Assembly: GCF_003369915.1 (NCBI RefSeq)
Contig: NC_046674.1
Location: 16,120,001-16,184,000 of the forward strand
DNA from: Drosophila miranda
Lineage: Eukaryota > Arthropoda > Insecta > Diptera > Drosophilidae
Length of the DNA stretch: 64,000 nt
Direction of reading: 5' to 3'
Shown: positions 23,114 to 37,426 of the stretch, piece after piece
Position numbering within the stretch: the first letter of the stretch is position 1
Layout: each line of letters begins with the position of its first letter
Position numbers and translations under genes: made by a program
The notes under the pieces: model-generated
Told to the model about the DNA's origin: nothing
Databases searched by the model: none
The model's input: the letters and a program-made list of their open reading frames with translations, nothing else

Positions 23114-24230
23114 TATCGGCGGGGGGGATAGGATAGATGCAGAGAGAAAGAGTTCATTAACGTTAATTTGTATTTTTATTTGTATTTGTATTTGTATTGA
23201 TTTAAATGGTTTTATTTATGTAATTACACTAGGCTTCTGTATTATTTGTAAAGATTGTGTGTGCGATGCGAGTGTTGTGCAACCAGGAGGCAGCCTCTAG
23301 TTTTATTATTATTATTATTTTTTTTTTTAATTATGTATGCATTTCAAGCACGTGTATTTTTTCCGTATTGTAATCTGTGTTTCGTAATGCTTTAGCGTGC
23401 CTCCCGCAACGTGACGACGACGGACTCGGACGTAAATATCAGCAGCAGCAGCATCAGCAGCAGCAACAAAAACAACAACAACAACAACAACAATATTTAG
23501 TTAATAATCTAGCACTAATGTTAAGCAATGAAGAGCCGCGAACCCTATTAACCTAACGACAAATTAGCGCAAAGTTTAAACCGATGTATGGTATGAGATA
23601 AATCCTAAATTTCACTACAAAAGAAAGCAGAGATTATATAAATATAAAAGGGAAAGAAGGAAATCTTTTAAATCAAATCTAGAGTATTTTTTTTGTGCAT
23701 GATGTACGAGCGAGAGATAAAAAGGTTAGATACGATACGAGTAGATGTGCGAAGCGAGAGAGTAGAACCAAGTGTAAAGATACAAATAATTCATAAATTA
23801 ATTGATTACTATTCTAAACATAATGAATGCCTACCAAAACTGAACCACACAAGCAGAAAGCAGATGCATTTATATACCGAGTATTTCCACGCCGTCAACT
23901 TTGATAAACTTACTATTTAAAAAAAAAAAACAAAAAACAAAAAAAAAAACAAATCTACAAATTACAAATTCATGATACAATGATAGAGACAAAAGCTGCG
24001 CAATAATAATACTTTTTAAGATTTACAAAATAGACATAAACGAAATGAATGAAATGGCAAAACTTAACGCATACAATTTGTACCAAAAAAGAATGAGCAA
24101 ATCACACAAAACTAAAAAATATAAACTAAATAAAGATAAAAGATTTATATATGTATGCGATAAGGGCAGAACGAAAGTGAAAAGAACTATAGAGAATGCT
24201 GAATCAAAATAAATATCACGCAAGATCAAC
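23114..24230 (+). other. Cyri 3' UTR
   Basis: AT-rich non-coding DNA follows the stop, with CAGCAG/CAACAA runs at 23446-23498 and A-rich tracts near 23920-23950. Poly(A) signals AATAAA occur at 24129-24134 and 24209-24214, implying a 3' UTR of about 1.1 kb. The end is inferred. Confidence 0.55.
24209..24214 (+). terminator. Candidate poly(A) signal of Cyri
   Basis: AATAAA is the last such hexamer before the convergent small-peptide gene, about 1.1 kb after the Cyri stop. A second AATAAA is at 24129-24134. Confidence 0.45.
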
Positions 24231-24397
24231 CAGACGACGAAGGATTGTTTTCTTCACTTTCTCCCCTTTCTCTCAGTCCCAGTATAACATTCAAAACTCG
24301 GATCATGTGTATTTTTCAATATTGCTCTTTATTTCAATTTAAAGGGGCTCGATGGTCCATTACAACAGACTCTGGCACGCCCTAATCTGCCATCGAC

Positions 24398-24670
24398 TTA
24401 GCCGCAGCAGCCGACCACATCCCCCGTCTTGCCAGTATCGCCTTGGCCGGGTAGTTCTTCAGGTGTCAGGCTGCGGACCGAGCGATCCTTGTGGTGGTCA
24501 TTGTGCTGCGGATACAGCTCCATGTCCTCATTGTCCAGTTGAGCTGTAAGTATGGGAGGAAGAACCGGCTTAGTTGGATCTGATCCCGAATATTACCCGC
24601 TGTGATCCTTGCCTGAAGCCATGATCAAGGCAATGCTCAGGAGGAGGGTGCACAAGAGAACGAATTTCAT
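24398..24670 (-). CDS. Small secreted peptide, unknown function
   Basis: Exon 1 runs from the ATG at 24670 to about 24596 and exon 2 from 24543 to 24398, with acceptor CTTACAG. The N-terminus MKFVLLCTLLLSIALIMASG is a strong signal peptide. Exon 2 encodes an acidic/His-rich stretch (LYPQHNDHHKDRS), RSLTPEELPGQG and a C-terminal GDVVGCCG. The predicted precursor is about 72 residues. An R-S-V-R stretch could be a processing site. As written, exon 1 ends with GG before GTAATA, which leaves the join one base out of phase. A GG instead of GGG run would put it in phase, so a homopolymer error or another donor is likely. A TATA box precedes it. I do not recognise the family; size and architecture suit an induced haemolymph or glandular peptide. 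Confidence 0.68.
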
Positions 24671-24722
24671 GTTGGCTTGGTGTACAGATTGCTTCTGATG
24701 CCCTGGAGTGATCTGGCCTCCA

Positions 24723-24732
24723 CTATTTATAC
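24723..24732 (-). promoter_or_regulatory. TATA box of the small-peptide gene
   Basis: GTATAAATAG on the minus strand about 55 bases upstream of the ATG at 24670, consistent with a start near 24700 and a short leader. Confidence 0.6.
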
Positions 24733-25114
24733 TCCGTCCGGCTCTTAATTCTAATTTGCAAAAAACACTTGCCATTGCACAACCAGCAAGCTGCCCAGAG
24801 GCAATACTTCAATATAATGGTAATTGGTTTTGAATGCAGCTTGACTTATTTTTTCTTTTTTTTTGATATTTGGCAGCGAAGGGTAAAGTAACGCCATAAC
24901 GAAACACATAAAGCTTAACAGTAATCTTTTTGTTTTTAGAATGAATTTTATATAACTAAACGAAAATGGGAGTAGTGTGGGGCCAGGGGGATAGATAGGC
25001 TAAAATTTCGTGAATAAAACAAGAGTGTCCGGAACAAAATAGGCATGAAGGAAAGCTATTTAGATAGTTTTTGGATGCATTAACTAATTGATTGTCTTCG
25101 TAGCGGTCGGTGAC
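24733..25114. other. Intergenic, upstream of the small-peptide gene and downstream of the CNEP1R1 homolog
   Basis: AT-rich, with no open frame of interest. A run of T with GATATTTGGCAGCGAAGGG near 24850-24885 is unremarkable. I saw no clear NF-kappaB-type site in the 150 bases upstream of the peptide gene, although GATA-like words occur. Confidence 0.5.
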
Positions 25115-25632
25115 TCATGTGCTGTTGTTGTTGCTTTGGCGGGGCTTCAATATCAGCTTCCCCGTGTCATCGCAGCTCATGTTGAAGTCTCCCAGCACAT
25201 TACGCGTGCGCGACGTGATGATCTGCGGCGCTATCACCAACTTTTGTATGCCTAAAATAAAGAGTACAACTGGAGAAGCCAGGGCGATACGCACTGTTGT
25301 TAATGGGTGCTCTGCGTGGGTATATGCATAATGCTCGGCCAAGTGGCTGCTCTTACTTAAGGTTACTGTGGCCGCTGTGAAGATTGGGTGTATCCAGAGG
25401 GATTCCGTCAGAGGCACAACCGTGGTGCGAGGATCCCTCAGCCAGTACCAGGCTCCGATGGCCGTGCACATCGACATGGCGGACAGGAGGACTGGAAAAG
25501 TTTCTGCTGTTATTACCGGTCTTTCCGCCCAAAAGAGCTTCACTTACTGCGCCATCGGAGCGTCGGAGGTCTGTACGAGAGAACCACTTCGGTGAGTCGT
25601 CGCTCGAAAGCCTTCAGGTCTGCAAAGGACAT
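25115..25632 (-). CDS. Cnep1r1: Nuclear envelope phosphatase regulatory subunit 1 homolog (CNEP1R1/TMEM188)
   Basis: Three exons on the minus strand: 25632-25548, 25491-25357 and 25269-25115, giving 124 residues (human CNEP1R1 has 125). The start MSFADLKAFERRL aligns with human DLKAFERRL, which decides the start codon. Two transmembrane segments follow (around LLSAMSMCTAIGAWYWL and VLFILGIQKLVIAP), then the invariant C-terminal NMSCDDTGKLILKPR. Both introns are phase 1 with good donors (GTAAGT, GTAAGA). The protein holds the phosphatase CNEP1/Dullard at the nuclear envelope and ER to activate lipin, controlling membrane lipid synthesis. It is transcribed away from E(z), probably from a shared upstream region. 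Confidence 0.9.
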
Positions 25633-29164
<3,532 letters not shown>

Positions 29165-29210
29165 TAGAGGGACGAACCATAACTACGTAATCGTATAATC
29201 ATAAAGGACA

Positions 29211-29216
29211 AATAAA
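29211..29216 (+). terminator. Poly(A) signal of E(z)
   Basis: AATAAA lies 47 bases after the stop and before the convergent end of Ctf8 at 29236, so the 3' UTR is very short or overlaps Ctf8. Confidence 0.65.
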
Positions 29217-29235
29217 TGTTCTATCTATTAAGCAC

Positions 29236-29833
29236 TCATACAGTCTTGGCCACATTGGCAATAATGGGTTTGGGTCGTGATTTGAAGATCAGCTTTTTGG
29301 TGCACACGGCCCGCACTGTATACTCTGTACGCTGGCGACTCTTGTGCTCCTGGGCAATGGTGTGATCCAGGACTGTTCGTTCCGCCCCAGAAGTGGCATT
29401 TAAAAGGCTGACATCTTGCGTGGCAATGCTGGTGTCCAAGAGGCGCTGTCCTTCGTTGGATTTTGATTTTTCCAGCACCGCGAATGGCTTATCAAGCTTC
29501 TGTTCGCGTCCTTGCAGTATGTGGTGGCCTATTATAAGAATCTGTCAATGAGTTTAAGAATTAGCAAATCATGTGGATGGCCCAAGAGACTGGCACGCAC
29601 CGGTTGACCATATTTGTTGTAGTAGAGATCGCCAATGAACTGGTCATGCATATCCTGATTACTTCTTACTTCCAGATCGCCTTGCAGCTCAATAATGGCC
29701 CAATCACCAGTCCCAGAACTTTGTCTAAAATGAAACAATATTCGAATGGTTAATGCGATGCTGCGATTATGTTGTGAAAGGTTGTGCGTTGCACTAACTT
29801 TATCCTCTTTATCTTTATTTTATCTGTTTCCAT
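29236..29833 (-). CDS. Ctf8: Ctf8, subunit of the Ctf18-RFC clamp loader
   Basis: Three exons on the minus strand: 29833-29799 (starting METDKIKIKRI), 29724-29601 and 29541-29236, giving 154 residues. Phases agree (donors GTTAGT and GTGCGT). Family-specific blocks are WAIIELQGDLE, FIGDLYYNKYGQP, ILIIGHHILQG, LDKPFAVLEK and the C-terminal KLIFKSRPKPII, all of which match human CHTF8. An insertion of about 30 residues before the last strand makes it longer than the human protein (about 121). Ctf8 joins Dcc1 and Ctf18 to load PCNA during replication and sister-chromatid cohesion. Confidence 0.9.
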
Positions 29834-30419
29834 TTTTCTGCTGTATCGCTCTCTTTCATCTCACACCAACACCAGCTGTGTTGCTATCTCGCTCACCTCC
29901 TCGTGGGGGCACAGACTGCACGAGGAAGAGTGTGAAAGACCGAGAGAGCGAGAATGAGTAAGAGCGTGGAAGGCGGTATTCTAGTTATAACAATTATCCG
30001 ATATTAACCAGATTCGTCAATATGGTAGATATCGTAATTTTCTATGGTTCTGCCCCTTCGGTTGTTTCGTTCCTTCAAAATTGTGGATGACACAGCTTTT
30101 CGTCCCTTTGAAAGACACTTGTGGCAGTGGGATATACAAAATTTGGTTGCTCTAACTCTTTGAGATCTAGGAGCTAATCAAGACTGGACGGACAGACATG
30201 GCTATATCGACTCGGCTATTGATGTTGATCAAGAATATTTATACTTTATGGGGTCGGAACAGTTCCTTCTGGGTGTTACACACATCCACCACAAAACTAA
30301 TATATCCCTCAACTCTTCGAGTACCGGGTATAATAACCCGAAAGACTTCAAAGAAAACATCGTATCTGGTTACTTAGAATTGTATTTAAGCTTCACAGCG
30401 GTTCACAAAATTCTTAAAT
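29834..30419. other. Intergenic between Ctf8 and haywire with a DINE-1-type repeat
   Basis: 29840-29980 is the likely Ctf8 promoter. 30110-30340 is a repeat fragment (separate entry). 30345-30419 is the downstream flank of haywire. No gene is seen. Confidence 0.6.
30110..30340 (-). repeat. DINE-1/INE-1-type repeat fragment
   Basis: Contains the characteristic words GGACGGACAGACATGGCTA, ATCGACTCGGCTATTGATG, CTGATCAAGAATATT-like GATCAAGAATATTTATACTT, GGGTCGGAACAG and ends CTTCGAGTACCGGGTATAATA. A second fragment with the same words is at 44930-45190. DINE-1/INE-1 is a non-autonomous Helitron family. The orientation is reversed relative to the usual consensus. Confidence 0.75.
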
Positions 30420-32948
30420 CTATCCTCTAAACTTCTTGAACAAAGGATGAACACTTCCAACGTTCTTGCGACGATGCTCATAGTAAATGGCATCATCGCC
30501 GCCTGACATGGAGCTGAGCCCACCGGCCCGTTTGGTTGTGCCGCCTGGACGGTAGCCAGGCTCGCCCGGCAGCTTCTCATCCTCGCAATCCAAATCGGAG
30601 GCAGAGAGGACTAGCTGCAGAAGCTGCGCCTGCTCTTCCTGCAAGCCGTACATCAAGTTCGTGTCCGTGTCCATGCCTTTGAGATGAGTAATAACCTTAT
30701 AGCTATAGCCCTGATTGACAAGGAAACGTTGACGCTTCCGGGAGTAGCTCATCTCCATGGTGTCCTGCGAGACGAGTGTGTAGAAGAAGGCGTTGTACTC
30801 CTCAGCAATGGCGCCCTTTTTAGCGCGAAGAATACGACCCAAACGCTGAGCCTCCTGACGTCGGGAACCACCATGCGAGGAGATTTGGACGAGCACATTG
30901 GCCTCGGGAAGATCAAAACTGGTGTCGGCCACTTTCGACACGAAGATTGTGTTGACCTGCGCAGGAAGACATTATTTGATTTAACAATTTGACTCGGATC
31001 TCACTAATGTAACAGACCTTGGAATTGAATTTAAAGTTCTGCAGAATCTGGATACGCTCATTCTGCGAGGTCGGGCCATAGATGAAGGGCTTGTTCATCT
31101 TGATGGCATAGTGCTTGAGAGCAAATACATTGTCAGAGAAGACAATGGTTTTATCGCCTCTTTGCTCGTGGTATTTAATGAGGAACTGACAGCTGCGGAA
31201 CTTGGAAGGATTCATGACATACAGCAGCATCTTTTTGGACGTTTTTGTGGTCAGATACTCGCGATAGAACTGTGGCGACATGGGGCACCAGACCTCGGCG
31301 CACTGCACACGAGCAATGTAGCCCTTTTTCTGTAACTCCAACCAGTTGGCCTCATACAACTTGGGCCCAATGAGAAAGTTTAGATCAGCAATCTTGTCAT
31401 CCTCGCGAAGCAGGGTGGCCGTCAAGCCCAGTTTGCAATGGGATTGGACAATGGTTAGCACACGACGGAACATCTTGGCTGGAATGGTGTGCACCTCGTC
31501 CAGCACCATAATACCCCATTCCTGTTCCTGCAGCCAGCGCATTGTCTGCTCCGCCTCCCAGGAGCGTTTCTGCGTGTGTGTGATCATGGAATATGTGGTT
31601 ACCAAAATGCCACATCCCATGGGCTTATCCTTTGCCTCCGAGGTGAAGCGGCAGATCATGCTATCATCCGCTGTAGACCACATCTTAAACTGTTGTTTCC
31701 ATTGCTCCACTGAAACACCACTGTTACACAGCACAAGGGCTCGCTTGCGAACTGTGCAGCAGGCCGTGACACCTACCAGAGATTTTCCGGCACCACAGGG
31801 CAATACGATAACTCCCGAACGGGCACGTCCGTTGCCGAACATCTTACGCAGACTCTTTTCCTGGTAGGGGCGCAAGACGGCAGCGGGCTTCAAGTCAATG
31901 TTGATATCCGGATTGTTGGTATCATTGCGGAAATCATATTCAGCCAGCAGAGGATGCTCGATCTCAATGCAGCGCTTCTGGATAACTTCGATTTTCTCCT
32001 GGGCTACCTCAAACGAGACAGTTTTTAGATTTGCCTCATCCTCGTCCTCCTCCTCCTTGTCGATCTTCTCGTAGAAGTCGGTAATATCGTCTGGCACAAC
32101 GGCTGCACCATCAGCAGATGCGGCTCCAGCAGCGGCAGCAGCTGCACCTGCCGGATCCTCTGTTGCCTTATCGTCTGCTCCAGGTGGTAGTTTTGTCCCA
32201 AACTGAGTAATAGCCTTGCTATCCACTGTGCCCTGAATAAAGCCCTCGCCTTCGCTGCGTATGAGGCGACATTTTTGTATAACTGGATCTTTGAGCAGCT
32301 TCTGAAGCACCTCCGGATGCGGAGACTCGATGAAATATTTGTTGTGCTTCAGAACCAACTTTACCTTGCCGTAGGAGAGCGTACACAGACGTATAAACTC
32401 TAGGATGCCCTCGGGAATACTTGTCTTGCTCAGGCGTTTAAGATACTCGACAATGTCATGCGTTTGCAGGCCCACAGAGACAGCGGCGTATAGACTGTAT
32501 GCAGTCAGCTTGTACTCGTGTATATGCTCGGGACGGCAGACGGGCTCCGAGATGGCAATGAGAAAGTCATGGGCATGCTTGTAGACCGGCGAGAAGGATT
32601 CCAGAAACACATGGCCATTGGGAGCCACCCACAGCGGGCGATTGCCGTGATCTGGACGCAGCTGCATCTGTCCCCGATAGTCTTTGGCTCCGTACTCATC
32701 CGTGTTGACCTGTTCATCATTGGTTTCAGCATTCTTGGAGGCTGCACCCGGTATACCGTCCGACTCAGCGGCATCCAGGCTGTCATTGTCCTCTACCAGC
32801 TGAGTGAAAGCCTCATCCTCAGCGCGGCGCTTCTTGCCTGTAAATTTCGCATAAATATACCGAAATTGTACTTTCTTCGTAGTGTCCCGTACTCACTTGA
32901 CTTGTCGCCACCACTACGATCTTTTTTAGACTTTTTTGGCGGCCCCAT
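30420..32948 (-). CDS. hay: Haywire, XPB/ERCC3-type DNA helicase of TFIIH
   Basis: Three coding exons on the minus strand: 32948-32897 ([11 protein letters not shown]), 32837-31018 and 30956-30420, giving 802 residues (D. melanogaster about 798). Phases agree. Helicase motifs are seen in order: [11 protein letters not shown] (Walker A, about residue 369), LDEVHTIP (DEAH-box variant, about 465), [10 protein letters not shown], the RED and thumb region, and [17 protein letters not shown] (motif VI, about 661). Ala-rich and acidic linkers (about residues 240-285) separate the N-terminal domain. It is a 3'-5' ATPase/translocase that opens promoters and acts in nucleotide excision repair as part of nuclear TFIIH. 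Mutations give the haywire tubulin-interaction and UV-sensitivity phenotypes in flies. Confidence 0.97.
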
Positions 32949-33239
32949 TTAAAAAAAATTAAAAAATTTCGCAAGAACCCGACACTGCGACTGCCAAAAC
33001 TCGGCTGACAATGCCTCGCAGAAGGGTGACAACTCTGGGGCATTGTGTGCCGCTTCATCGTTCTTCTTTCTTCACGCGTATTTTCTCAAACTTAACAGTA
33101 GCTAAGGATAATATAGTTTTAAGATACTCACGTTTTTACCAAGATGGGCATGTTGATGCTAGAGTGTCTAATTAGCTTAAAACTAAATAAATTGCGAGTT
33201 TTTGTAAATAATCGGCCTGCAACCAGGGTTGAGTTTCGC

Positions 33240-34140
33240 GGATTTAGCGGAAAAATATACCGTCTGTAGCAGGGAAATACCGTCTCATTTTCGAAATATA
33301 CCGAAAATATACCGATGAAAAACGAACTTAGGAAGGCCTTTATTTAAAAAGGATTACAACTTAAGCTAAATTGCGTAAAATAATACTAATAATAAGATAA
33401 ATTACTCTTGTAGGTCCGTCCTATCTTTAATATTTACTTAAAAAAAGGACTCGATGTCTTTTACCTAAGCTGCGATTAAATTCTTAAAGTTTTAGAATAT
33501 TCGTGGAGAATGTTTGAGTACCCACGGTTCACAACGGGTTAATTGTACTCTGTCCATGATCGCAAATCATATTACTCGATTTTGATATTCGGTTTAATAT
33601 TACTACCTAGCTAAGAGCTTCAGCCCTAGACCTATAATTGTATCCGATAAATTAATCAATTTTCTACAATATTGGCTAATTTTAAATATTCGCTTTTATT
33701 GGACCGTTTATAAAATAATGGTAGAACAAAAAAGGTCAAAGCATAAAACGTAAGTGGTATGGAATGTAACGTAGGTGTGTATGAGTATGGACATATTAAT
33801 ACCCATGTTTCCTTTAATTCATTTTAAAATACTGATTTCAAAGCTGATTTGAAGTATTACCAAGGACTTTTTCTCAGGATGACATGTTTTAAACCTATTT
33901 ATACATATGATTATTTTCCCGCATAAATATCTCGATCCCTATTCATGGTCTCTGTAAGAATACCAGTAACAGAAAAATGTCTTTGAAATAGCTTTAAAAC
34001 AGAGACAGACTAGATTCTGCATTAATTGGAGCCTGAGATGACACACATATCCTCATTTGTATAATATCCTCTTCCCTAGGGTATGCAGAATGTTGCTTCA
34101 TTCTTGGCACATGTGTCCGGGCTATAAAGATTTGATGTTG
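33240..34140 (+). repeat. Dispersed AT-rich repeat, long copy
   Basis: Starts with AAATATACCG units, continues through ATTCGTGGAG, CCATGATCGCAAATCAT, TTTAATATTACTACCTAGCTA, GTATCCGATAAATTAATCA and CAATATTGGCTAATTTTAA, and has a right end with TCTTCCCTAGGGTATGCAGAATG near 34069-34092. It is collinear with 905-1560, which defines a family of at least about 650-900 bases. Confidence 0.6.
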
Positions 34141-34264
34141 CCAACGGTAAAAAACGTATGTGTTGAAACGAGACTCATTGTTGCAGGGAAATTGTTGCGA
34201 TGAAAAATCACTCTACGAAGAGAGGATATCCCTCCACATAGAGAGGATATCTCACCACGAAAAA

Positions 34265-34455
34265 GAGAGAAAATCCCGATCTGACCCTCAGATATATATC
34301 GAAATATACATACCGTAAATATAACGACGATTTATTCATATTTCTCGATTTTTATATTCGATTTAATATTAATAGCTTGCTAGGACATTCAGCCGATAAA
34401 TGAATCAATTTTCTGCAATATTGGCTGATTTTAAGTACTTCCTTTTATTTTATTG
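34265..34455 (+). repeat. Dispersed AT-rich repeat, short copy
   Basis: CCGATCTGACCCTCAGATAT, then ATACCGTAAATATAACGACGA, TCGATTTTTATATTCGATTT, TTAATAGCTTGCTAGGACAT, and GAATCAATTTTCTGCAATAT: the short form of the family, like 320-546. Confidence 0.6.
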
Positions 34456-34561
34456 AATCTAAAATAGTTTTTAAAGAAAAAGGTAAAGAAAAAATGTATT
34501 TTTTGTGCATCGTAGCGACACATTTTGCTATGTATAGTATATAAAACGTTAGCTTTTCCAT

Positions 34562-34569
34562 TATCGATA
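34562..34569. promoter_or_regulatory. DRE (TATCGATA)
   Basis: A perfect TATCGATA, the DREF/BEAF-32 core, lies 196 bases before the ATG at 34765. A single site can occur by chance. Confidence 0.4.
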
Positions 34570-34764
34570 TACAGATTTATCGAAAATCTCTATTTTTCAT
34601 ATGGCAGCTCCTGCCAGCTGATTACAGTTTTAAGGCGGCTGAAAGTTCGAATTTAAAAAGGCTGTTGTGAATTGTAAGCCAATAAATAAATGTAGCTTTG
34701 AAATCTCAGGTGCTTTGTTAAAATGATCGTCCGACGTACAACAATTTTGTTTTTTACGTAAATC

Positions 34765-35753
34765 ATGGCAAAAGACAAAGACAAAAAGAAACCAAAGAAA
34801 CCCCCTCCGAAAAAGGACGAAAAGAAACAAGATAGCAGTCGTAAAAACAAAAAGAAACTGTCAAACAACCGACTCATAGCTGCTATTGAAAGGAATCTGC
34901 TGAAAATATGCTACTGCATAGCCATAAGCGATCTGATTCATGCCCTGTATTTTGCAGTGCAGGCCACAATTCTGCTGGTTGTGCGCGTGAGTATTTGGCA
35001 AATGTATCTGTGTATCGCATCCGTTCCTAAAAATTCTGCCATTACTACTCGTAGTTTCACATCGTTTCAAGCCTCGCCTTGGCTGGCACAATATTCTGGG
35101 TTTTGGTGGTTATCGTACTGCTGGTGGGCCTGTGGAAGGTTTGTATAATTCTTTGAGACATACCATACCATGCCCTGAGAATGGATGATTACGATTTTTA
35201 CGTTCTACAGCGTCGTCCAGCGTTTGTCCGGGCGTGGATACTATTTTCTGGAGTGGGTTTCGTTATGGACATATTATTTCTGTTGTGGGGCATAACAAGA
35301 TCCATAAGTGTGGACTGGGATCACCTTACGGAGTTCACGATCATATTTATTGGCATACGTAAGTTGATATTCGAGGACTTTCGATCCCTAAGATAATTGT
35401 ACCCCATTTCAGTTTTGGAATTTACCTGCATATATTTCATATATCGATATTATTTGCTAATGGAGGGTAGCGCGGGATCGAAGGGAGCCGAAACGGGATG
35501 TAAGGATGTACATAGATTCGGAGCTTATGAACATTTTCTGTAATAAGTTTCATCGACCACTTGAATAGGTTGTAAATCCGGGGGCAGTCAAAAAAGCACC
35601 GACAGGAAGACGAAGAGTGGAAGTGAAAAGAAGAAACCGGATGACAAAAAGAAGGCAAAGGAGAAGAAAGCCAAGGAGAAGAAGAAGGCGCAGGACAAGA
35701 AGAAAGCCGACGCAAAGAAGAAAGCGGACGCAAAGAAGAAAGAGAAGAAATGA
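34765..35753 (+). CDS. Tetraspan membrane protein 1 with Lys-rich ends
   Basis: Five exons: 34765-34986, 35055-35138, 35211-35358, 35413-35499 and 35569-35753, giving 241 residues, with all phases consistent. Residues 1-36 are almost all Lys, Pro, Asp and Ser (KDKDKKKPKKPPPKKDEKKQ). Four hydrophobic segments follow: about 46-73, 76-100, 108-128 and 150-172. The last 60 residues are a Lys/Ala/Glu-rich tail (KKAKEKKAKEKKKAQDKK). Between helices 2 and 3 lies RRPAFVRAWILFSG, a motif shared with its neighbours (compare RNPRCVRAWILFSE in the gene at 38623-39278). No named family is recognised. Both ends should lie in the cytoplasm and could bind acidic lipids or nucleic acid. It is the first of five related genes here. 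Confidence 0.82.
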
Positions 35754-35878
35754 TTCGTTGCCTTCTTCGTTTTGTTTGTCATTATTTCCTAGTTGCTTGG
35801 TTGGCCTTGTGTTCCAATTCCAAATACAATATTTATATTTTGTATACATTCCAAAAATTCCGAACTGAAAGACAAAAT

Positions 35879-36580
35879 ATGAAAGACCAGCCCATAAAAG
35901 AGCAGAGAGACTATCTTAAGATAGTTTGTTATGCGATTGCCGCATTTGAAGCGCTTCATTCACTGTACTTTTTGCTGGATACCGCCTATTTGTTGATATC
36001 GTACGTAAGTGACAGTCAGATAGTCCAATTGTATCGTTTTATTCTTCATCTTTCCTATCCAGACGAACCTATATACCATAATGGCTTTCCTGGGAACCAA
36101 CGTTTGGGTTCTGACTGTTGTCGCACTCTCTGTGGGTCTATGGAAGGTAAATGTTACACAAGACTGTTCCAATTTGATCTCCTTCTCTCACACACTACAA
36201 CCCACTCAAGGAAAGACCGATGCTTTTTATATTTTGGTTTTTCTTCTCGGGAATCGGTACTGTCACGGATATGGTGTATATGGTTTGGGATGTGACAGCG
36301 TCCCTTACTTTCGACTTGGCCCATTTCCTCCGGTGGACCATCCTCTACTGTGGCATAGGTATACAAAGCATATCAACTAAAGAGTAATTATCTATCCGCA
36401 TTAATTACAGCACTCGAGTGCACTGGTCTGTATTTGGTTTACAGTTACTATCAAAGATTGAATCGCCAAGAGAACGACGACTCCGCTTCGAGACCCAAAC
36501 GTCGTAAACGCGACGTCCCGAAGTCTCCGGCTCTGCAAAGCGAAACGACATCATATCCAGCTACAGATACGAAGCGCTAA
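35879..36580 (+). CDS. Tetraspan membrane protein 2
   Basis: Four exons: 35879-36004, 36063-36146, 36211-36358 and 36411-36580, giving 175 residues. Exons 2 and 3 are 84 and 148 bases, exactly as in the gene before it, with the same phases (0 and 0, then 1). Hydrophobic segments sit at about 13-42, 46-70, 75-95 and 105-135; ERPMLFIFWFFFSGIGTV is the counterpart of the RRPAFVRAW stretch. The C-terminal 45 residues are basic and polar (RPKRRKRDV). The start MKDQPIKEQRDYLKIVCYAI follows an AT-rich leader 126 bases after the neighbouring stop, so the two genes are very close. Function unknown. Confidence 0.82.
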
Positions 36581-37426
36581 GCAGGAAAGCAGTATTAGGG
36601 ACCGATATATATATTTTGTATACAACAGACCTCCCCGTTAAAAATCTACAAAAAAATTTCATGCAGTTGGGGTGGGGTCTCAATTTACTGGTCAAGTGGG
36701 GGATGGATGTGGAAATCAATTCTCTTCTTCGTCTTCGAGCCGACGAGCTACAAACAATAATAATAATTGACTTACGTAGCTCTCTATATATGTTAGTACA
36801 TATTTTTTGTGGCCTGTTCGGCGGCCGTCTTCAGCCTGGTAGTCACGTTGCCCCCAACCACCCCCGTTGCCACTCCCCCATGGGGACAAGAATCCAATCT
36901 CCAAGGCTTGCTGACAAAACAAATGCCATAAATGAAGGACAGACAGATGTTCACACAAACTTGTCACATAGTCAGTGGTGGTCTGGAGGCTGGAGGCTGG
37001 GCGCTGGGGGCTGGGGGCTGGGGGCTGGGGGCGGAGTCAAATCACATTGGTATTGATTGTTTTGGGATTCCAGAATGCATTACTATTTACAGCTGTGTAA
37101 CCATACGGGAAGCAAGATTATTCTTTATGGGATGGAGAACCATAAAGATAATTACAAGAATGAAAATTGGTTCACATGGCTACAAGTCTATCGGTGTGGA
37201 GACCACTGTGCCACAGGCCGAGGACTTTTGGCAATCAAACGGCATTGATTAACAGCCAGGGCTCTGGTTCTGTTTCTGTTTCTCGTTCTGGTTCTGTACT
37301 GTGTGGTTGTGTGTGTGTGTGTGTGCTTGGGAGGGAAGTACGTGCTTATCATCATTATAGCTTTGATTTAGTAGACAACAACATTGCCTGCCAGTGCTCT
37401 GATGAACTTTCTGGTAGGGCGATACG
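36581..37426. other. Intergenic between tetraspan genes 2 and 3
   Basis: Non-coding. 36983-37034 is a GCTGGGGG minisatellite-like run, and 37300-37326 has GTGT and TTCTG tracts. No gene is recognised. Short frames at 36616-37056 run through these tracts. Confidence 0.55.
36983..37034. repeat. G-rich minisatellite (CTGGGGG units)
   Basis: About five to seven imperfect 7-base units of CTGGGGG/CTGGAGG. The G-runs could form a quadruplex on the plus strand. Confidence 0.75.

Larger units (their letters stand above)
32949..34764. other. Intergenic between haywire and the tetraspan cluster
   Basis: 32949-33100 should hold the haywire promoter. 33240-34140 and 34265-34455 are copies of the dispersed AT-rich repeat. 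TATCGATA at 34562-34569 is a perfect DRE, about 200 bases before the first tetraspan gene. The rest is AT-rich with no coding sign. Confidence 0.6.
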
